The notes: generated from the letters alone by a model not told the origin. 64,000 nucleotides of DNA from Owenia fusiformis (GCA_903813345.2 CAIIXF020000005.1:35531375-35595374), one strand, 5' to 3'; numbered from the stretch's first letter, positions 34,259 to 48,625 are shown. Numbers and translations are program-made.

Positions 34259-34941
34259 CCTTTACCATGCTGCCTTATTTCAGCAAATATATCCCACGCA
34301 ACTGGCTTATTTTTCAAAGAGTGCAAAAAATGATATAATAATTAATATCTCAATAACTACTGAATGAATCTGGATAAAATTTTCACAAAGGGAAGATACA
34401 GTGGCCTGGCTCATGAAAAAAATGTTCTCATGAATTTTTTCGTACATTAACACGACTGGGCATAAATATACCATGAATACTCCTCCGGAATCCGCCGCTC
34501 CGCCTCTTCGTCTGGTCAGAATCCAAATCTGAATTTGCAGCGATCGAATGTTCAATTTTTCAATTCAGAAAATATTCTAGTTTCTATTTTCGATGACCGT
34601 TATCGGCTTCCAAGAGCCTAAAGAGCTCGAAATCGTAATTCATTTCCTCCACATTTTCGTTGTGATCGTATTTGTCCACCATTTTGTACGATTCGTTCAC
34701 TAAAAACGACTAAAACACTGTTTAAATTGTTGAATTGAGAATTATTTTTCGAAATATCGCCATTCTAGGTCAACAGGAAGTCATGTTAGGCACTGAATAA
34801 ATCGGGCAATCTAATTGGACAATACGAATGGCGCGAAAAAGTAAAGTTTTTAAAAGTTTGAAATCGGGCGTACGGGTCCGCCGGCAGTTGTGAGAGACAT
34901 TTTAGTCTCGGCGGACGAGTCCGCCGGCAGCACGCTAAAGG
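34259..34941 (+). mobile_element. piggyBac-like MITE, copy 2
   Basis: 683 bp, same orientation as copy 1. By eye the differences are one 10-bp deletion near 34336, one 1-base deletion and about one substitution, which means very recent activity. The left flank is TTAA (34255-34258); the right flank reads TTTTAA, so the right target copy is altered. Confidence 0.85.
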
Positions 34942-34944
34942 TTT

Positions 34945-37900
34945 TAATGAGTGTTCATGTTTTGAATTGTTTTTTCCACTTTTCCGAATAACGTTCAGAG
35001 ACTAGAGTTGGTATTTTATTATAAATCAAAAGTTATAATAAAAAAATTAGAATTCAGACTCGCCTAAGATTCACTGGAGAAGTCCATCAGAAGTACCTGA
35101 ATTTTAGAATTTATTTCGCACAAAGTACTATCTTAAAGATTGTTAGTTTTTCCACATAAGATGCTACCTTGTGTAAACATCAACCATGATACAGTGGTAT
35201 CAACCATGGTTGATCATGATTGCCATTGAAATTACTATCAATTCTGACCATAGCAAATTCCTGATTTTGCAGTTGTGGTGAAAATGTGTGACATTTTGAC
35301 AGGGTATACACAAATTTTTGGTAGCATGGCATGTATTACTAATAGTTATATTTTAAAATCATCAACAGGCTGCAGTGTTCAGTATGTTGCTCTAATATTG
35401 AGGAAATCACAGATTTGGGATTTTTTAGCTGTTTCCCGTCCCATAAAAATAATTATCTCATTTTTAGGTCAGGCATATATTACTAATCAGACTTGTGCCT
35501 TTGGATATATCATTCATTAGGATTAATATGGAATCACTTTGCAGTTGATTGTTTTGCAAATTGAAAAAAGGATAAGTTGATTATTACTGATATGCTCTCA
35601 GAATGTAATAATAGAGATTAGCAGAAAGCTGACCAGTGCTATCAAAATCAATAGCCTTTTGTTACTCTTGATAATGTTTTACTGATCACTTTTTGATTAA
35701 CTTATGAAGCTGTTAGGTGTGCTGTTTTCTATGTATTCTTTCAGATAATGAGATAATTTTGTATTTAGTGATATGTATTCTGATACTCGTCACATCTCTT
35801 TGTTTTCTAACTGCAATATCAACATGAGACTGAAAAGAAAAGATGGCTTGGGTTATCATAATGGTGAAATGTAGGTTTATATTTGTTGGGAAAATCAAAC
35901 AATTGTGTATGATAAAAAGCAACAAACTTAAATCAATTGTAAAACCGAAAAACCAGTTATGACTGCGTTGGTTTCAATTCAATTCAATTTATTTCATAAT
36001 TTCTTATCAGTATGATTATTTGTTTCATTCAACTTACTCTGAAGCCATGTTTCCCCTCTCATTGTTATGGTTGGCTGAGTAACCATTCCTTTTGCACAAT
36101 GGGCCAAAGCCAGCTAGGGGAAGGTTGCATTTTTATTATGATTTTTTGACTTTGAGGAAGATTTTAATCCTAAAGATTAGTGAGATTGTGGTTAGATTGA
36201 ATGATTCTCCCCGTTAAAATAGCTTAAATATTACACAACTGTATCAAATTCACTCAGTTTTAGATATGCAAAAACCAGTTCACGGGCCTGTTTTTCAAAA
36301 GGAATGATTATTCAGCCAACCGTGACCACATATACATGTGAATAAATGACATATAGTTGAAAAGTGGAGAAATGTGGCTTCAGTGTACGTTGAATGAAAT
36401 CGATGCAGTCATCATTGGTTTTGTGGTTCTACAATTTATTTGTTTCTTGTGTTTTTTATATGCACTGTATAAAACTAATATTGTGGAACAAAGAAAATCT
36501 GAGTGATGGATATGTAAAATGCGAAATGCGAACAGTAGAACAAACATGAGATAAAAAGACACAAAGTACAAATTGAGTCTGAAAGAGATGAGCCTAATGA
36601 TGATGGTAAATTGAATTGTTGCTTAAATCAAATCAGTCATTGGAAGAAACTATGTCTGCACCTTAATTACTCGTGTCATGTTCATTAAGAAATGATGATA
36701 GATGAAAGAATGGAGTTGTCTGCAAGCAGGATTATCTGTCCTCATATGACGTTCTCAGTGGAGACTACATTATTTGAGAACTAAGAAATATAATCAAATG
36801 AAATGCTTCTGACACTTAAAAATGTGTTTTTTGCTGACTTGATATACGATTTGCATGATAGATACCCCAGCCCTAAGCTTAGGATTTATTTTGGTGTTTT
36901 CAAATAAGTTTTCACTTTTTTTATTGTGATTTTTTATAGCACCGGCCAGAACATCTATTGAACTTTTATACATGAATGCTTTTGCATGGCTACTTTCTTC
37001 ATATGGTTAATTAGCACTTGGCTGCTTCGCTATTGAGCTACTTGTGTGGGTACTGCAATGTTTTCGTGACATTTTATTCTCATTTTTTTCCTCTGCCACT
37101 TCAGGTTTGCAAACATCTTCGAGGTTTCTAAGAAACTTAATTAATATTAGAACAGCCCCATTTAATATCAATACACACAACTTGCTCTAATGACCGCTCA
37201 ATTAGTCCGAGAGAATACATTTCAATTACAACTTCCTTATAAGCTTCCTATTATTATATGGCAGTTTGATAAAAAGTGAAGTTAGCCATATTTATTGCCT
37301 CCTTTGACCCTTTATGAGTCTCCCCTTCAGGGTTTGAATAATAATGAAAGCGAGATGTAAATCGTGATATATAAGGATATCTATGGTTTTGGTTCTAAGG
37401 GGTCTATATCAATTTTTATAATCTAAATTATTTGGGAGTATGCTCCATTTATCTAACCATATTTAAAAACAAAATGTTATATAATATATACCCCTTTCAC
37501 AAACATGTACCTCCCTATTTTAACTCGCAGGTTATAACAGCCCAAATATAGGATCTGATTTTCCTTGCATTTTAGAATATTTACCCAGATAGTATCTCAC
37601 TTTTTAGATGACAGGGTCATAAAGGCTTGATTTTTTTCCTAAAAGCTTGACACTAGCTAAACCTTTTTTGACATGTTGATGACTGAGATGTCTGTGTATC
37701 ATTGTTATTTTGAAATATATACGAGTGGTCATTCTAAGCAAAACATTTTTAATTGATTTCAAAACAAAGAGTAGTTTACAATAATATTTATGTTGGCCTA
37801 AAAGGGGGTCAAATTACAATATACATGAAAGCTTGGCTATCTCTGGAGTCTTAAGTCTGTACTTTTTTACTTGAAGTTCTTAATAAGAATCTTTTGGGTA

Positions 37901-38880
37901 TAAATGTACATTTATCAGTCTATATATTGTTATAGTCTCCAACTTTTTTTCTGGTTAGTGATCGGTGGCTGGTGTTCAGCATTCAGTGGTTGGTGTCTGT
38001 AACAAATGGCAGGTTGTGACATTTTGCATGTTAATGCCTTGTTCTGCTTTGAAGATGTCATTTGACCACCAAGACATCAAGTCTCATCTTTTGTGTTATA
38101 AGCTATATTGTTTTTCGCAGTTTGTGAACATACTGCTGCTTTAAACATGTTTTGATCATTTAATAAAGAACGGATATTGCAAATGTAGATTGAATAATGA
38201 CACTGTCAATTTAAATTAACTTGGCTTGCACCCTTATTGTTCGTTGACACTGATTATATCAGTTGCACAATTCTTCAATCATGTACTACATTGTTTGTTA
38301 TTCCTTGAATAAATATCAATTTGATCTGTCAATGTAAGTTTTATCATGTGCTTAGCCGCAATAAAAGTTATTTTAATGTAATTGAATGGTCATAAATAAA
38401 ATTGATTTGCCAATAATTTGTTATATATTTGTAATGTGTAACTCTGCATATACGTGTACAACTATAAATGTCCTGTTGGTATTTTAGAATTAAAGATAAA
38501 TAGCTTTGTGGCATGTACGAAAACAAAACTTTATACTCCCAGTAATGAGACTTAAAATGAGATAAATAAAGTTATTTGAGGTGAATATTTATTTCATCAG
38601 TTCTCAAATGCCAAAGATAGCATTAGACAAAGTGCCAGAATCTTTGATATTGTTCATTTCACAGTTTTAACATTAGAATTATTTCAATCATTTGAGCAAA
38701 AGTATTGTGTTTGCAGACCTTATCTTGTACCCTTGGCTTGCCCAGGATACTTTTATTTCTCTTAAAATTCATGTTTAGTAAACAAGAAAGACATGGCACA
38801 TGCTATGCCATATATTACCCAATTCCTTTTATCATTAGTAAATAATATTTCAGGCCTCATACTTTTCTCAGATCAAATAC
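34945..38880. other. Non-coding stretch, mostly unremarkable
   Basis: No exon recognised on either strand. One GTGACATTTTGCA family copy at 37921-38045. The remainder is AT-rich with no evident tandem structure. Confidence 0.5.
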
Positions 38881-38924
38881 AAAAATTTCAGGCATTGTAT
38901 ATATTTTTAAGACCTTAAATATAT

Positions 38925-39362
38925 GTATTTCAGGCCTAATATAAATATTCGGGTCTAATATATATTCCAGGCCAAGTATATATATTGAGGCCTAGTATAT
39001 ATATTTCAGGCCTTGTATATATATTTCAGGCCTTGTATATATATTTCAGGCCTAGTATATATGTTTCAGGCCTAGTATATATATTTTAGGCCTAGTATAT
39101 ATATTTTAGGCCTAGTATATATATTTCAGGCCTAGTATATCTATTTTAGGCCTAGTATATATATTTCAAGCCTAGTGTATATGTTTCAGGCCTAGTATAT
39201 ATATTTCAGGCCTAGTATATATACTTCAGGCCTAGTATATATATTTTAGGCCTAGTATATATATTTCAGGCCTAGTATATATATTTTAGGCCTAGTATAT
39301 ATATTTCAAGCCTAGTGTATATGTTTCAGGCCTAGTATATATATTTCAGGCCTAGTATATAC
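38925..39362. repeat. 20-bp tandem array (TTTCAGGCCTAGTATATATA)
   Basis: About 21 units of 20 bp, variants TTTTAGGCC and TTTCAAGCC, preceded by degenerate units from about 38850. A seven-unit block recurs with an offset of 140 bp (compare 39143-39220 with 39283-39360), a higher-order duplication. Confidence 0.9.
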
Positions 39363-39862
39363 CTGTTTCTAAAAAGCTATGTGTTTCATCCCTCCATGAG
39401 ATCTAATGTTTCAGTGGTCCCTTATCGGCACTGAACAATAAGTCTGAATAGAATCATGCAATGTTTGTAAATATAACACAATAAATTGATGTCAGTTATA
39501 AGTATCTATTTAGCTAAGCATTAGTATACTTGCACAGTGTTCAAGGATTTGACCTTGGGATTAATATAGCCTTGTAAAAATAACAATTAACAATAAGTTA
39601 CTCCAATCTGCCAATCTCTCAGACCATTACACTATTGAGGAGGATTTTACAGTTTCAAAAATGATAAATCCTTTTATGAGAGTTAGAATGTGAAATAAAT
39701 GTTTGGTAAATTAAATGTTCATAACATGAAGGCAATTAACAGGAATTTTGTAAAGTTATGGATTCCTTGTCCAATTGTTATATTGTATGATATCACAGTA
39801 CAAGAAAACAAGAAGATTAAAAATTTCCCTAATATTCGGTCAACATTTTTTGTTTAGGTATA

Positions 39863-40030
39863 AAGTAAAACCTGTCTAATCCGAATGCCCCCGGGACCAG
39901 CCAAAAGTGTTTGGATTAGCAGGTGTTCACATTGATTCACAAGATTTTATAGACATTTGGGACTGGGAAAAAGTGTTTAAATTGACAGGTGATCGGATGA
40001 GAGAGGTGTTCAGATATACAGGTTTCACTG
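39863..40030. mobile_element. Pogo/Tigger-like MITE
   Basis: 168 bp between TA dinucleotides, left end AAGTAAAACCTGTCTAAT and right end ACAGGTTTCACTG. The open frame at 39907-40119 runs through it and is not a gene. Confidence 0.75.
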
Positions 40031-40119
40031 TATATAGGTTAAGGAATATAGAGTTTAGACAAACCCATGCTTGCATTAAGGGAAGTAAATCAAGTATTCT
40101 GTTTATATTGTTCGGATGA

Positions 40120-43100
40120 TTGGTGAGACTGTTACCATTGCTTCTGACATTTATATATTATTAATATGCATGTATATGATGTATTATGCCAATAAGCCGG
40201 CTGGGGATTTGATTCCATAGATATTCAGCTGTAATCAGTTTGTTGTACCATTCAGAGTTCATATTTTATCTTTTAGGCCATTTGGGGTTAGCATGGCCTT
40301 ATGCCAAAATATACAGCTCTGTTTTATTTTGCAGCTTAGACTTTAGACTTGTTTTAATGGTATCATCAATGTTGTGGGTGTCAGTGAAATGTATTGATAT
40401 TACATTAGCAAAGCATTTCTAGAAATATATGTAACCTATGTTATAGATGCTGTATTGATTTTACAGTATCTTGCTTATATGGCAAATACAAGATTTATAT
40501 CTAAAATACAACCCTGTGGTGAGATCTCTTGATTCCTATTGGTAGTATACCTCCTCATATAAGACCATGGTCTTATAAATTGTTCTCATAAGTTTAGCTT
40601 AACATATAAAAGTATAGAGAAAACAAAATGCAAATATTTTATCACCATAGTTTTTGTTAAAGCATGCACGTTATGCCTTTTCCATAATAACAACAGCTTT
40701 TCTTGTTGGATTCTTGAACATGGTTACTGTTATTTCAAAACATTGATTTTGGGCAGTTGCAAAAATTTTGCATCCGGTGCTTATACCTCAAGCAAAATCT
40801 TTCACTTAGAGTTTCAGGTATTTTGTTTCTGTTTTCAAGACAAATGATTCATTCAGTTGTAACCTGTACTTTAATAGTATTGCTCCCTTTATATCATGTG
40901 TTAAAACACATCCCTTTGAAGCTATATAGTTGATGAACATGACCCTTTAAGGGAGCATTTCAGGTCTCATATTTTTCAACAGTAATCAGTTCACCATAGA
41001 CAGAAGTCTTCCAATGTAGCATACCATTCATCTACAAACACATGCTTGGTATGATCTGTTGTTAGAGCAACATTTTACTTTGAAGGTGTGGAATTCTTCT
41101 TTTCAAGCAATTTATGTAATTGTCATCTGTACTTTATATCTTATCTGTTGAGATTTTTTACGAGAGTCTTATAGGAGCTCCCTTTCCTGTATCAAAACTT
41201 TTCCCATTCTTCTAATTCCCAAATCCCCCCCCCCCTTACCCTCCCCCCCTTATATTGAAAAGTGAAGCATGGCAAAGATTTTGATATATGTTAAGGTAAT
41301 TCAAGGATTACAAATAATTTTGCTTCCTTTGACCATTTGCATGTGCAGATGAGTCCAAGTATTATCTATTAGTTCCACCTTAGGCTATATGCTTTTAATG
41401 GTTGTTCGTTAGTTAAGAAAAAAGCGTGGCTATATTTACCAGGTGGGGGCCAAATTGCTTGGAAAATACCTTGGAGCTTTAACCAACAAAACAGAGTGTA
41501 GATTACTGCAAACAAAACAGTTAAGTTAATTCTGACAACTGACCATGCCTGAAAGCTGGTGTCTTGTTTCAAACTGTTTACTTTTCTTAGATTGAACTGT
41601 TTTATATCAATGTTTGCAGGCGCAAAACATATTATGCTGTTTGAAATCAGATTTCTGTTTGTGCTTCATGATTAGATAGTCTCAGATTCTTGAAAGTTAA
41701 ACTCCCAAAATTATTTTATTCGTTTTTATGATCGATATTGAAAAACCTTTGGAACTAATATATACCAATGTCAAATAATGGAATAAATGGTAAACCACAG
41801 CCAGTTATAAATTATGAATTAAAAAACAACTCTTGAATTGTAAAATTCATGAAAAGCTTGGTAAGCCACAACTAATCTTTTCCTTGAATAAGTGTTTTTT
41901 CTTAAAAACCATCTCAAATAATATCCATACAAAAACAATAAATTAGAGCGCTACATATATGAAGAAAGATGTACATCCCTGACATTTGGCTCGAACAAGA
42001 TATGTTTTGTGGGAAATATTTTGGAAGAAACAGTTCATGATTCCAATTGAACTTTCCTTCCAGATGTTTAGCAAACATCCCTTCTTGTCTCATTCTATCT
42101 TGTTTATCATAGATTATAGTATTACCCTGGCCGTGAAGGTGTGGCACTTTCTTGTTGCAAAACACTTTGACAAGTGGAGAATTTCCTTTCTATTGATTTG
42201 TGCGTTATCAGGTTTTCTGAGCGTGGTGTACTCTTATAACATAGCATTATGACAGTTCAGCATAACCTGCTTCTATTACACTAATATCAATATTTGCTTC
42301 GTTGATGGCTGTCAAGTTTAAATCATTACTAACCTTTTTAAGTTGCCTCGAATGCATTGATCGCATTTTTCTATATGATATATGTTTTTTATTCATAGTT
42401 TGGCAAAGGCTAAGGTTAAAGTCACAATTTGATGGATTTAGATATCTTAGATCAAGAAAGGGGACATGATTTTGCTATGTGGATATGCAAATCTTCAGCT
42501 CAACTTTCCAACCTGCATCCTCCCCAGCTTCCCTCTCCTACTTTTATTTGTTAAATTTGTTTCTTTAAAGGGCTCTGAAACTCTTTTGTTCTCCCCAGCA
42601 TACCCGCACATATTTGGAATATAATAACCTAATAGGGTACATATTACCCATTGAATTCATTTGACTTTTCTGCACTATATGCACTACAGGGTTGTGGACA
42701 CAGGGTCAACCCACAGTCATATGCCATATTATCAATCTACTAATTGAGAATGATTATGATTTGTCAATGATATGTTACAACTGGGGCGTGGTTGCTACAT
42801 AGAAACATGCAAGAAACACATACCTGTTCAAGTTATTCCAGGTATACATACCTTTATATGAGTATATATTATTATATGACATCTCCAGGGATGTTGTCAG
42901 TTTCACTATTGTTCTGATTAATTAAATGGGGCTTATCACCTGTGTCTTACCCTTTGGAAAATCCTAGCTTTCTTCACTTTTCAATTAAAGATATTATATT
43001 CTTTTATTCTACAGTATGTATCCAATCAAAATTGCATATTTTTAAGAAATATTTGAGGTTGTTAAGATCCTTGTTGAAACTCTGAGATGGTGATTAATGC

Positions 43101-44680
43101 CACTGTATGCCAATGTGTATCATGGTAGTATATAAAATTGATTGGAGATTTCCGAATTAAATTTCTATTTTATATTTGTATTTTGAAATCAAAAATCTGA
43201 GCTTAATTATATGTATTTGTGTTAAGGAATGATTCATTACCTCTCTGTAGTACTAGAAACTCTTAAACCCTAGAAACAAAAAACCTAAAAAATATATTGT
43301 CATGATGATGTTGTTATCAATAATGTAGAAATAATCCCTTACTGATCTATTGTAAGTAGGAAACGTAATTACGTAGTCATAATTACCCTTTCATATGAAT
43401 CAATATGTTCCAACATTTTTGATATTACCAATAAACTTATGGACTTGTTGAACCATTTAGAATCAGCCATTCTCAGCCATAGAAAATGAGATATGAAGTG
43501 ATATAAATTGATTGGTCGAACACCACTCTAAAGTTGTTGATCTAACCTAGAGGCTAGGTTTACCAACCCATATAATCAGGGTATGCCATTGGTCTGGAAT
43601 TGATCCATGATTATGCAATGAGACCTTGCCTGACCTCAGCAAGCAGTTTAGTACAACAGATCTAGATCTGCAGACTACTCTCTAAACTTCAGATATTTGT
43701 TGTGTACATATTTAATCTTTGGTGCAGTCATAACATTGGATATACTTCAGTTCAATTATACAGTTCCTATGTGTTATCATCATATTTAAACTCCATCTCT
43801 ATTCTCTTATCATAGGACATTCACTTGACTGCCTTTTGGGATTGATTCTATGGTTACTATGTCATAAATTGATATGAGTAAGGGACATGGGGGATACAGT
43901 GTCTAATTATCAATAATTGTGGGAAATAGAAGATATGGTTTGACTAGACTCGGCTCATCTAAAGAAATTTCAAAATGTTGATTCATCTATCATTTGAATG
44001 TTTAAAAAATTAACACTCTTTGCTAATGAAACCTAACTAATCTAACTTTGTAATATCAGAACTGTTGATAATTTAACATCATCCCTAGGTCAGTTTACAT
44101 TTAAATAATGTTCAATATTGATCATAAAATAAGCCATTCACATCAATAAAGCAAGCCTACATGTAACCAATTCCAGCGAAATCAGAGGTTCAAATTTCAT
44201 TTTTCCAAAAATGCTATTAGAGTGTCTTTAAAGCTATTAAGATAAGCATAAAATTTTCAAAAATATTTACGATTTTCCATGATCCATGTGAAGCAAAAAA
44301 ATATATGAAATTGCTGCTGTAACATTTTTCATGTAAATGTACATCATGTGTATGAATGGAGATTCATATTTATCAAAACATGTGATCATCCATCCATTTA
44401 TTTCTGTTATGTATGAAAAATGGTTTCTGAATGAAAAACAGTTTTTGCAAATTTAAATCAGGCAAATAATTCATCCTTCTGCTCAAACCTTAACTTAAAT
44501 CTACTTTGCATCTATTTAATATCTTTTTATTTTTACTCTGAATGATCTCTTATCAATGTGATCCACATTAGGTACCATCATTCTACCAATTAAAAGCATT
44601 GAGGTGTGACTATAGTAGTACTATGATACATTACCTTTGTTTTAGCTTTTTCAGCGCCATGGCTCAACATTGGCCCTCCA
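40120..44680. other. Non-coding stretch without recognised features
   Basis: No exon or clear repeat recognised. C runs near 41226-41250. Confidence 0.5.
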
Positions 44681-44683
44681 TTA

Positions 44684-44861
44684 TCAGGGGTTTCACTAGC
44701 TAAAATTTCTCACAACAGGCTAGATAAATGAAATCAACAGGCAAAATTAATTGAAATCATGAATTTAACATGGAAAATTTGAAAAGTTCCAAAAACAGGC
44801 GATTTTATAAAAATAACCTGTGAAAATCGCGTGTTGCCTGCTGCTTATGAAACCCCTGATG
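44684..44861 (-). mobile_element. AGGGGTTTCA-ended MITE
   Basis: About 178 bp from CAGGGGTTTCACTAGC to TGAAACCCCTGATGA, with terminal inverted repeats around CAGGGGTTTCA. Inverse orientation to the copy at 45709-45879. Confidence 0.75.
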
Positions 44862-45708
44862 ATAAACAATGGCATTTCAAGAGAAACAGAAATATATATG
44901 ATGAGTATTAGACTACCATTAACCTCGTTTAATATGATCTTATTGTGGTTTCCTTTGGTTTTTAGTAATGTTAAACTCTGGATCAAATGTTTTAATTTGA
45001 CGTCGAAACGGTGCCAAATTCAGCGTCAAAACGATATCGAAACGGCACCGGAACGGCGCCGAATTTATTCGAAAAACGAGCCGTGGATTTAGGTAGAATT
45101 TTTAATTTTTGGATGATGAAATTGTTTCATTATTTCATTTGTATGTATTACGCTCATTATCGTTTTTAGTGAACATTTCAAATGAAGCTATAACGTTTTG
45201 ATCGAATGGATACTTATATGCAGCAATAAAAACTAATAAAACTCTCATGATCACACTTTACGTGTAAATAGGGAATAATTATTTTCATTAATCTATGCAT
45301 ATTTCATGGTGATATGAATGTATGTAGGCATTTAACTGTTTATCTATTTTTAACATAACTATAGAGATACAAATATATATATTCAACATTTTATTTGTAT
45401 TATATTAAACCTCACACTATGATTGAATATAATACTATAAGTGAGAGTGTAACATGAATGAGTGAAGATAGATATATCACTTATTCAGCAATCTGAACAT
45501 CTTTACATCTCGTATATTTCTCTTATTCTTTCTTTTTCTGATGGAACACTGACAAAATAAAGTTGTGAAATTGCTATGTCAAATTAGCCCAAATCCTAAA
45601 TCCAATCGTGTGACAGATTCAGTACCCAGAAAATTTGATGAGTTGAAGATGTTTTATAATTTAATGAAATAAACAGATAGGAGTAAGGGGTTTATTCCTT
45701 TGTATGAT

Positions 45709-45879
45709 ACAGGGGTTTCATTAGCAGCAGGCAACGGGTGATTTTCACCAGTTGTTTTCACAAAATCACTTGTTGTTTTTATGGACTTTTTCACGTTAAG
45801 TTTATGATTTCCATTAATTTTGCCTGTTATTTTCATTTATTTAGCCTGTTGTGAGAAATTCTAGTGAAACACCTGATGA
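45709..45879 (+). mobile_element. AGGGGTTTCA-ended MITE
   Basis: About 171 bp from ACAGGGGTTTCATTAGCAGC to TCTAGTGAAACACCTGATGA. Inverted counterpart at 44684-44861, so the pair could form a large hairpin. Confidence 0.75.
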
Positions 45880-46827
45880 TATGACACTGATATGTCAACT
45901 TGTTCTGAAGAATAGGAGCTATAACCGTTTTATAATAACCATGGAAAGTGACTTTTATGATCGCTTAAGCCTCGAAACAAAACTTATAATAGCTTCTCTT
46001 TGTTCTATTCCTGGTTATTGATCTGAAGATATACATACATTGAAATGATAAAAATAGTTCATGTTTGCTTGCATACGATAGAATGACATTAACTTTTTAG
46101 CAAGCAATTATTGAACAGTAAACACATATTGCTTTTGTTGGTACATTTCGTTGTCACGAATAATTGTAGATATTTTCAAATCAACAAAGATGAAACACTA
46201 TTCGTTGATCAACACTTTATTTTGAATTAATTATGTATTTCATATCATTTTGATAATCAGTTGATTATGTTACATATTCAGATTTTGATTTTCATTCCAT
46301 TATCAAGAAGTGGTGACATATTGTTACAGCTTCCATTTTCATGAAGAGCATTAATATCTGTAACAATTGTTACACTTTTATCATTGTAACCAGCTGGTGA
46401 TATTTTGCAGTGTCAATACCATGTTTTTTTGTTCAACCCACAACATGCATCTCACAGCTGAGAAAAAAAGATAATTATTGTTTATCATGATGGTGCCCTC
46501 GTGATAGACCAGATTTCTTAGAATTTGTTATTTCTAAGAATTTGTTATTTCTGGATATTTTTATATTCTGTTGTTATGAGTTATTCACCTATACATTCAT
46601 CCAATTTAAACCTGTATTCAGCAAAAGTACATGAAGATGAATTACCCAATGAGCCAAGATTGGTAGAATATGGTGAAGCCCTCTGTCTGTCAGTCTCTAT
46701 ACCAGTCTGTTAATTTTCCCATCCAAGTGATACATAAGAGGAGATTCGCTAATGTTCATAATAGTTGAACTAAACTCTTCTGCACCCTACCTAATGTTAG
46801 TCACAAATTTGTCAGCATCCATTATCT

Positions 46828-46950
46828 GAATACCACTATTATGTGAAAACCACTATTATCTGAATACCACTATTATCTGAATACCACTATTATCTGAATA
46901 CCACTATTATCTGAATACCACTATTATCTGAATACCACATTTATCTGAAA
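46828..46950 (+). repeat. 17-bp tandem array (CTGAATACCACTATTAT)
   Basis: About seven units of 17 bp, one with GTGAAAACC in place of CTGAATACC. Nearly perfect in the middle. Confidence 0.9.
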
Positions 46951-47494
46951 TGATATCATTTTTATAAATCATAATGTCACTTTTGTCAACTTTTTGTTTG
47001 TTGACGGTGTTTGACATTCAGCATCAGGCATCCAGTATCTGTAACAAATGGCAGGTGGTGACATTTAATTGCATGTTAATGCCTTGTTTTGAGATCAGCT
47101 ACTCTATGGAGTTGCTGTTTCCTGTGTGTCATGCTTAGAATTAGGTATATGACAGGTAAGGTTCATTTTAGGACATCAATTACGCATTTCAGGAATTGAC
47201 AATGGATTCTTAGTAACCTGAGTTCACTTGTATTATGACAAGTGTAAAAAGTGTGTCTTAAGGTGGAAGTAAAGAGTAGAGAGAGAGTATGAGATGTTGG
47301 AAGCTATCCTTTCACAAAACATTCTTGAATGTTTCTATCTTTTAAAATCTAAATTGTAGAGATATTCAGGATGTGGTTATGATTTCTCTGGGTTAAAGTA
47401 TGCATTTTGGGATTTTCTGAGAATGCAATGAGCCTTAAAGATCATGAAATTGATTTTAATCATACCTAAAAAGGTACGATATTGTCGTCAGCTT

Positions 47495-48210
47495 GACAGG
47501 CGGCAGCCAGGCAGGAAGTGTCTCACTTTCTTGTCATCATGATTCCAGGAAAACTACTTGACGGATAACTTTAAATTTTCAGACATGTTACATGGTGAGA
47601 AGTTCTAGGGTTGATTTTCTTTTCGGTGGCCATCTTGCATTGTGGTGGCCATCTTGGAAGTTTTTAGATAAATCATGTCTCACTTTCTTGTTATCACGAT
47701 TCCAGAAAAACCACTTGACCGATTTACTTCAAATTTTCATATATGTTACATGGTGAGAAGTTCTAGGGTTGATTTTCTTTTCGGTGGCCATCTTGCATTC
47801 TGGTGGCCATCTTGAATAAATCGTGTCTCACTTTCTTGTTATCACGATTCCAGAAAAAACACTTGACCGATTTACTGCAAATTTTCATATATGTTACATG
47901 GTGAGAAGTACTCGAGCTGATTAACTTTTTGGAGGCCATCTTGCATTCTGGTGGCCATCTTGGAAGTTTTTAGATAAATCTTATCATCGTGATTCCAGGA
48001 AAACCACTTTACGGATTTATTTCAAATTTTCACACATTGTACATGGTAAGAAGTTCTAGACCTCTTTAATGTTTGGACAGCCATCTTGCATTAATTTAGT
48101 CATCGCGATTCCAGGAAAACCACTGAATGGATTTACTTCAAATTTTTACACATGTTACATGGTAAGAAGTTCTTGAACTGATCATTTTTTCGGCAGCCAT
48201 ATTGCTTTTT
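47495..48210 (+). repeat. Tandem array of about 150-bp units
   Basis: Five diverging units, each with GATTCCAGGAAAACCACTT, TTCAAATTTTCACA, TGTTACATGGTGAGAAG and GGCCATCTTGCATT. GATTCCAG recurs near 47541, 47699, 47846, 47990 and 48108. An isolated partial unit lies at 52615-52665. Confidence 0.85.
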
Positions 48211-48339
48211 GGGTCATCAAGCCCACACTGCTATGTTTTTGGTCCGATATTGTTCACCGTGTGCCTTGATTCTCTGTTACTGATTCTTCCTTAAAGGACT
48301 ACTTTTCATATTTTTGATCTTAAATTGCCCCAAAAAATA

Positions 48340-48625
48340 AACCTATTCATTCGACTTCAGTTCTTAAAATTTGAGAGCTTTGTCTTCACTCTTTCAGTTT
48401 ACAATAAATTTCTGAACTCAAAAAGCCAATCAGACTTCGACCTGGAAATACATTTCCTCCGACATCATCGCACAGTTATTGAGCATGCATTTAGCGCGTG
48501 TCTCTTCCAGCTCACTGATTGGTTGAGAAAAGGTCTGTGCAGTAGTCACAAGCACTGATTGTAAGGGCAGGATTGCTCAACTGTAGTTTATACTAATCAG
48601 AGGGTAGTTCATAACTAGACTGTGC
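48340..48625 (+). repeat. Duplicated segment with CCAAT motif, copy 1
   Basis: Shares with 50612-50940, in order, CATTCGACTTCA, GTCTTCACT, ACAATAAAT, AGCCAATCAGA, GAGCA and GCGCGTGT. Diverged; dispersed repeat or duplicated regulatory segment. Confidence 0.6.

Noticed and set aside
41986-42252. 88-codon frame with hydrophobic stretches
   Set aside because: No splice context, no family recognised and an overlapping antisense frame of similar length; expected by chance in 64 kb.
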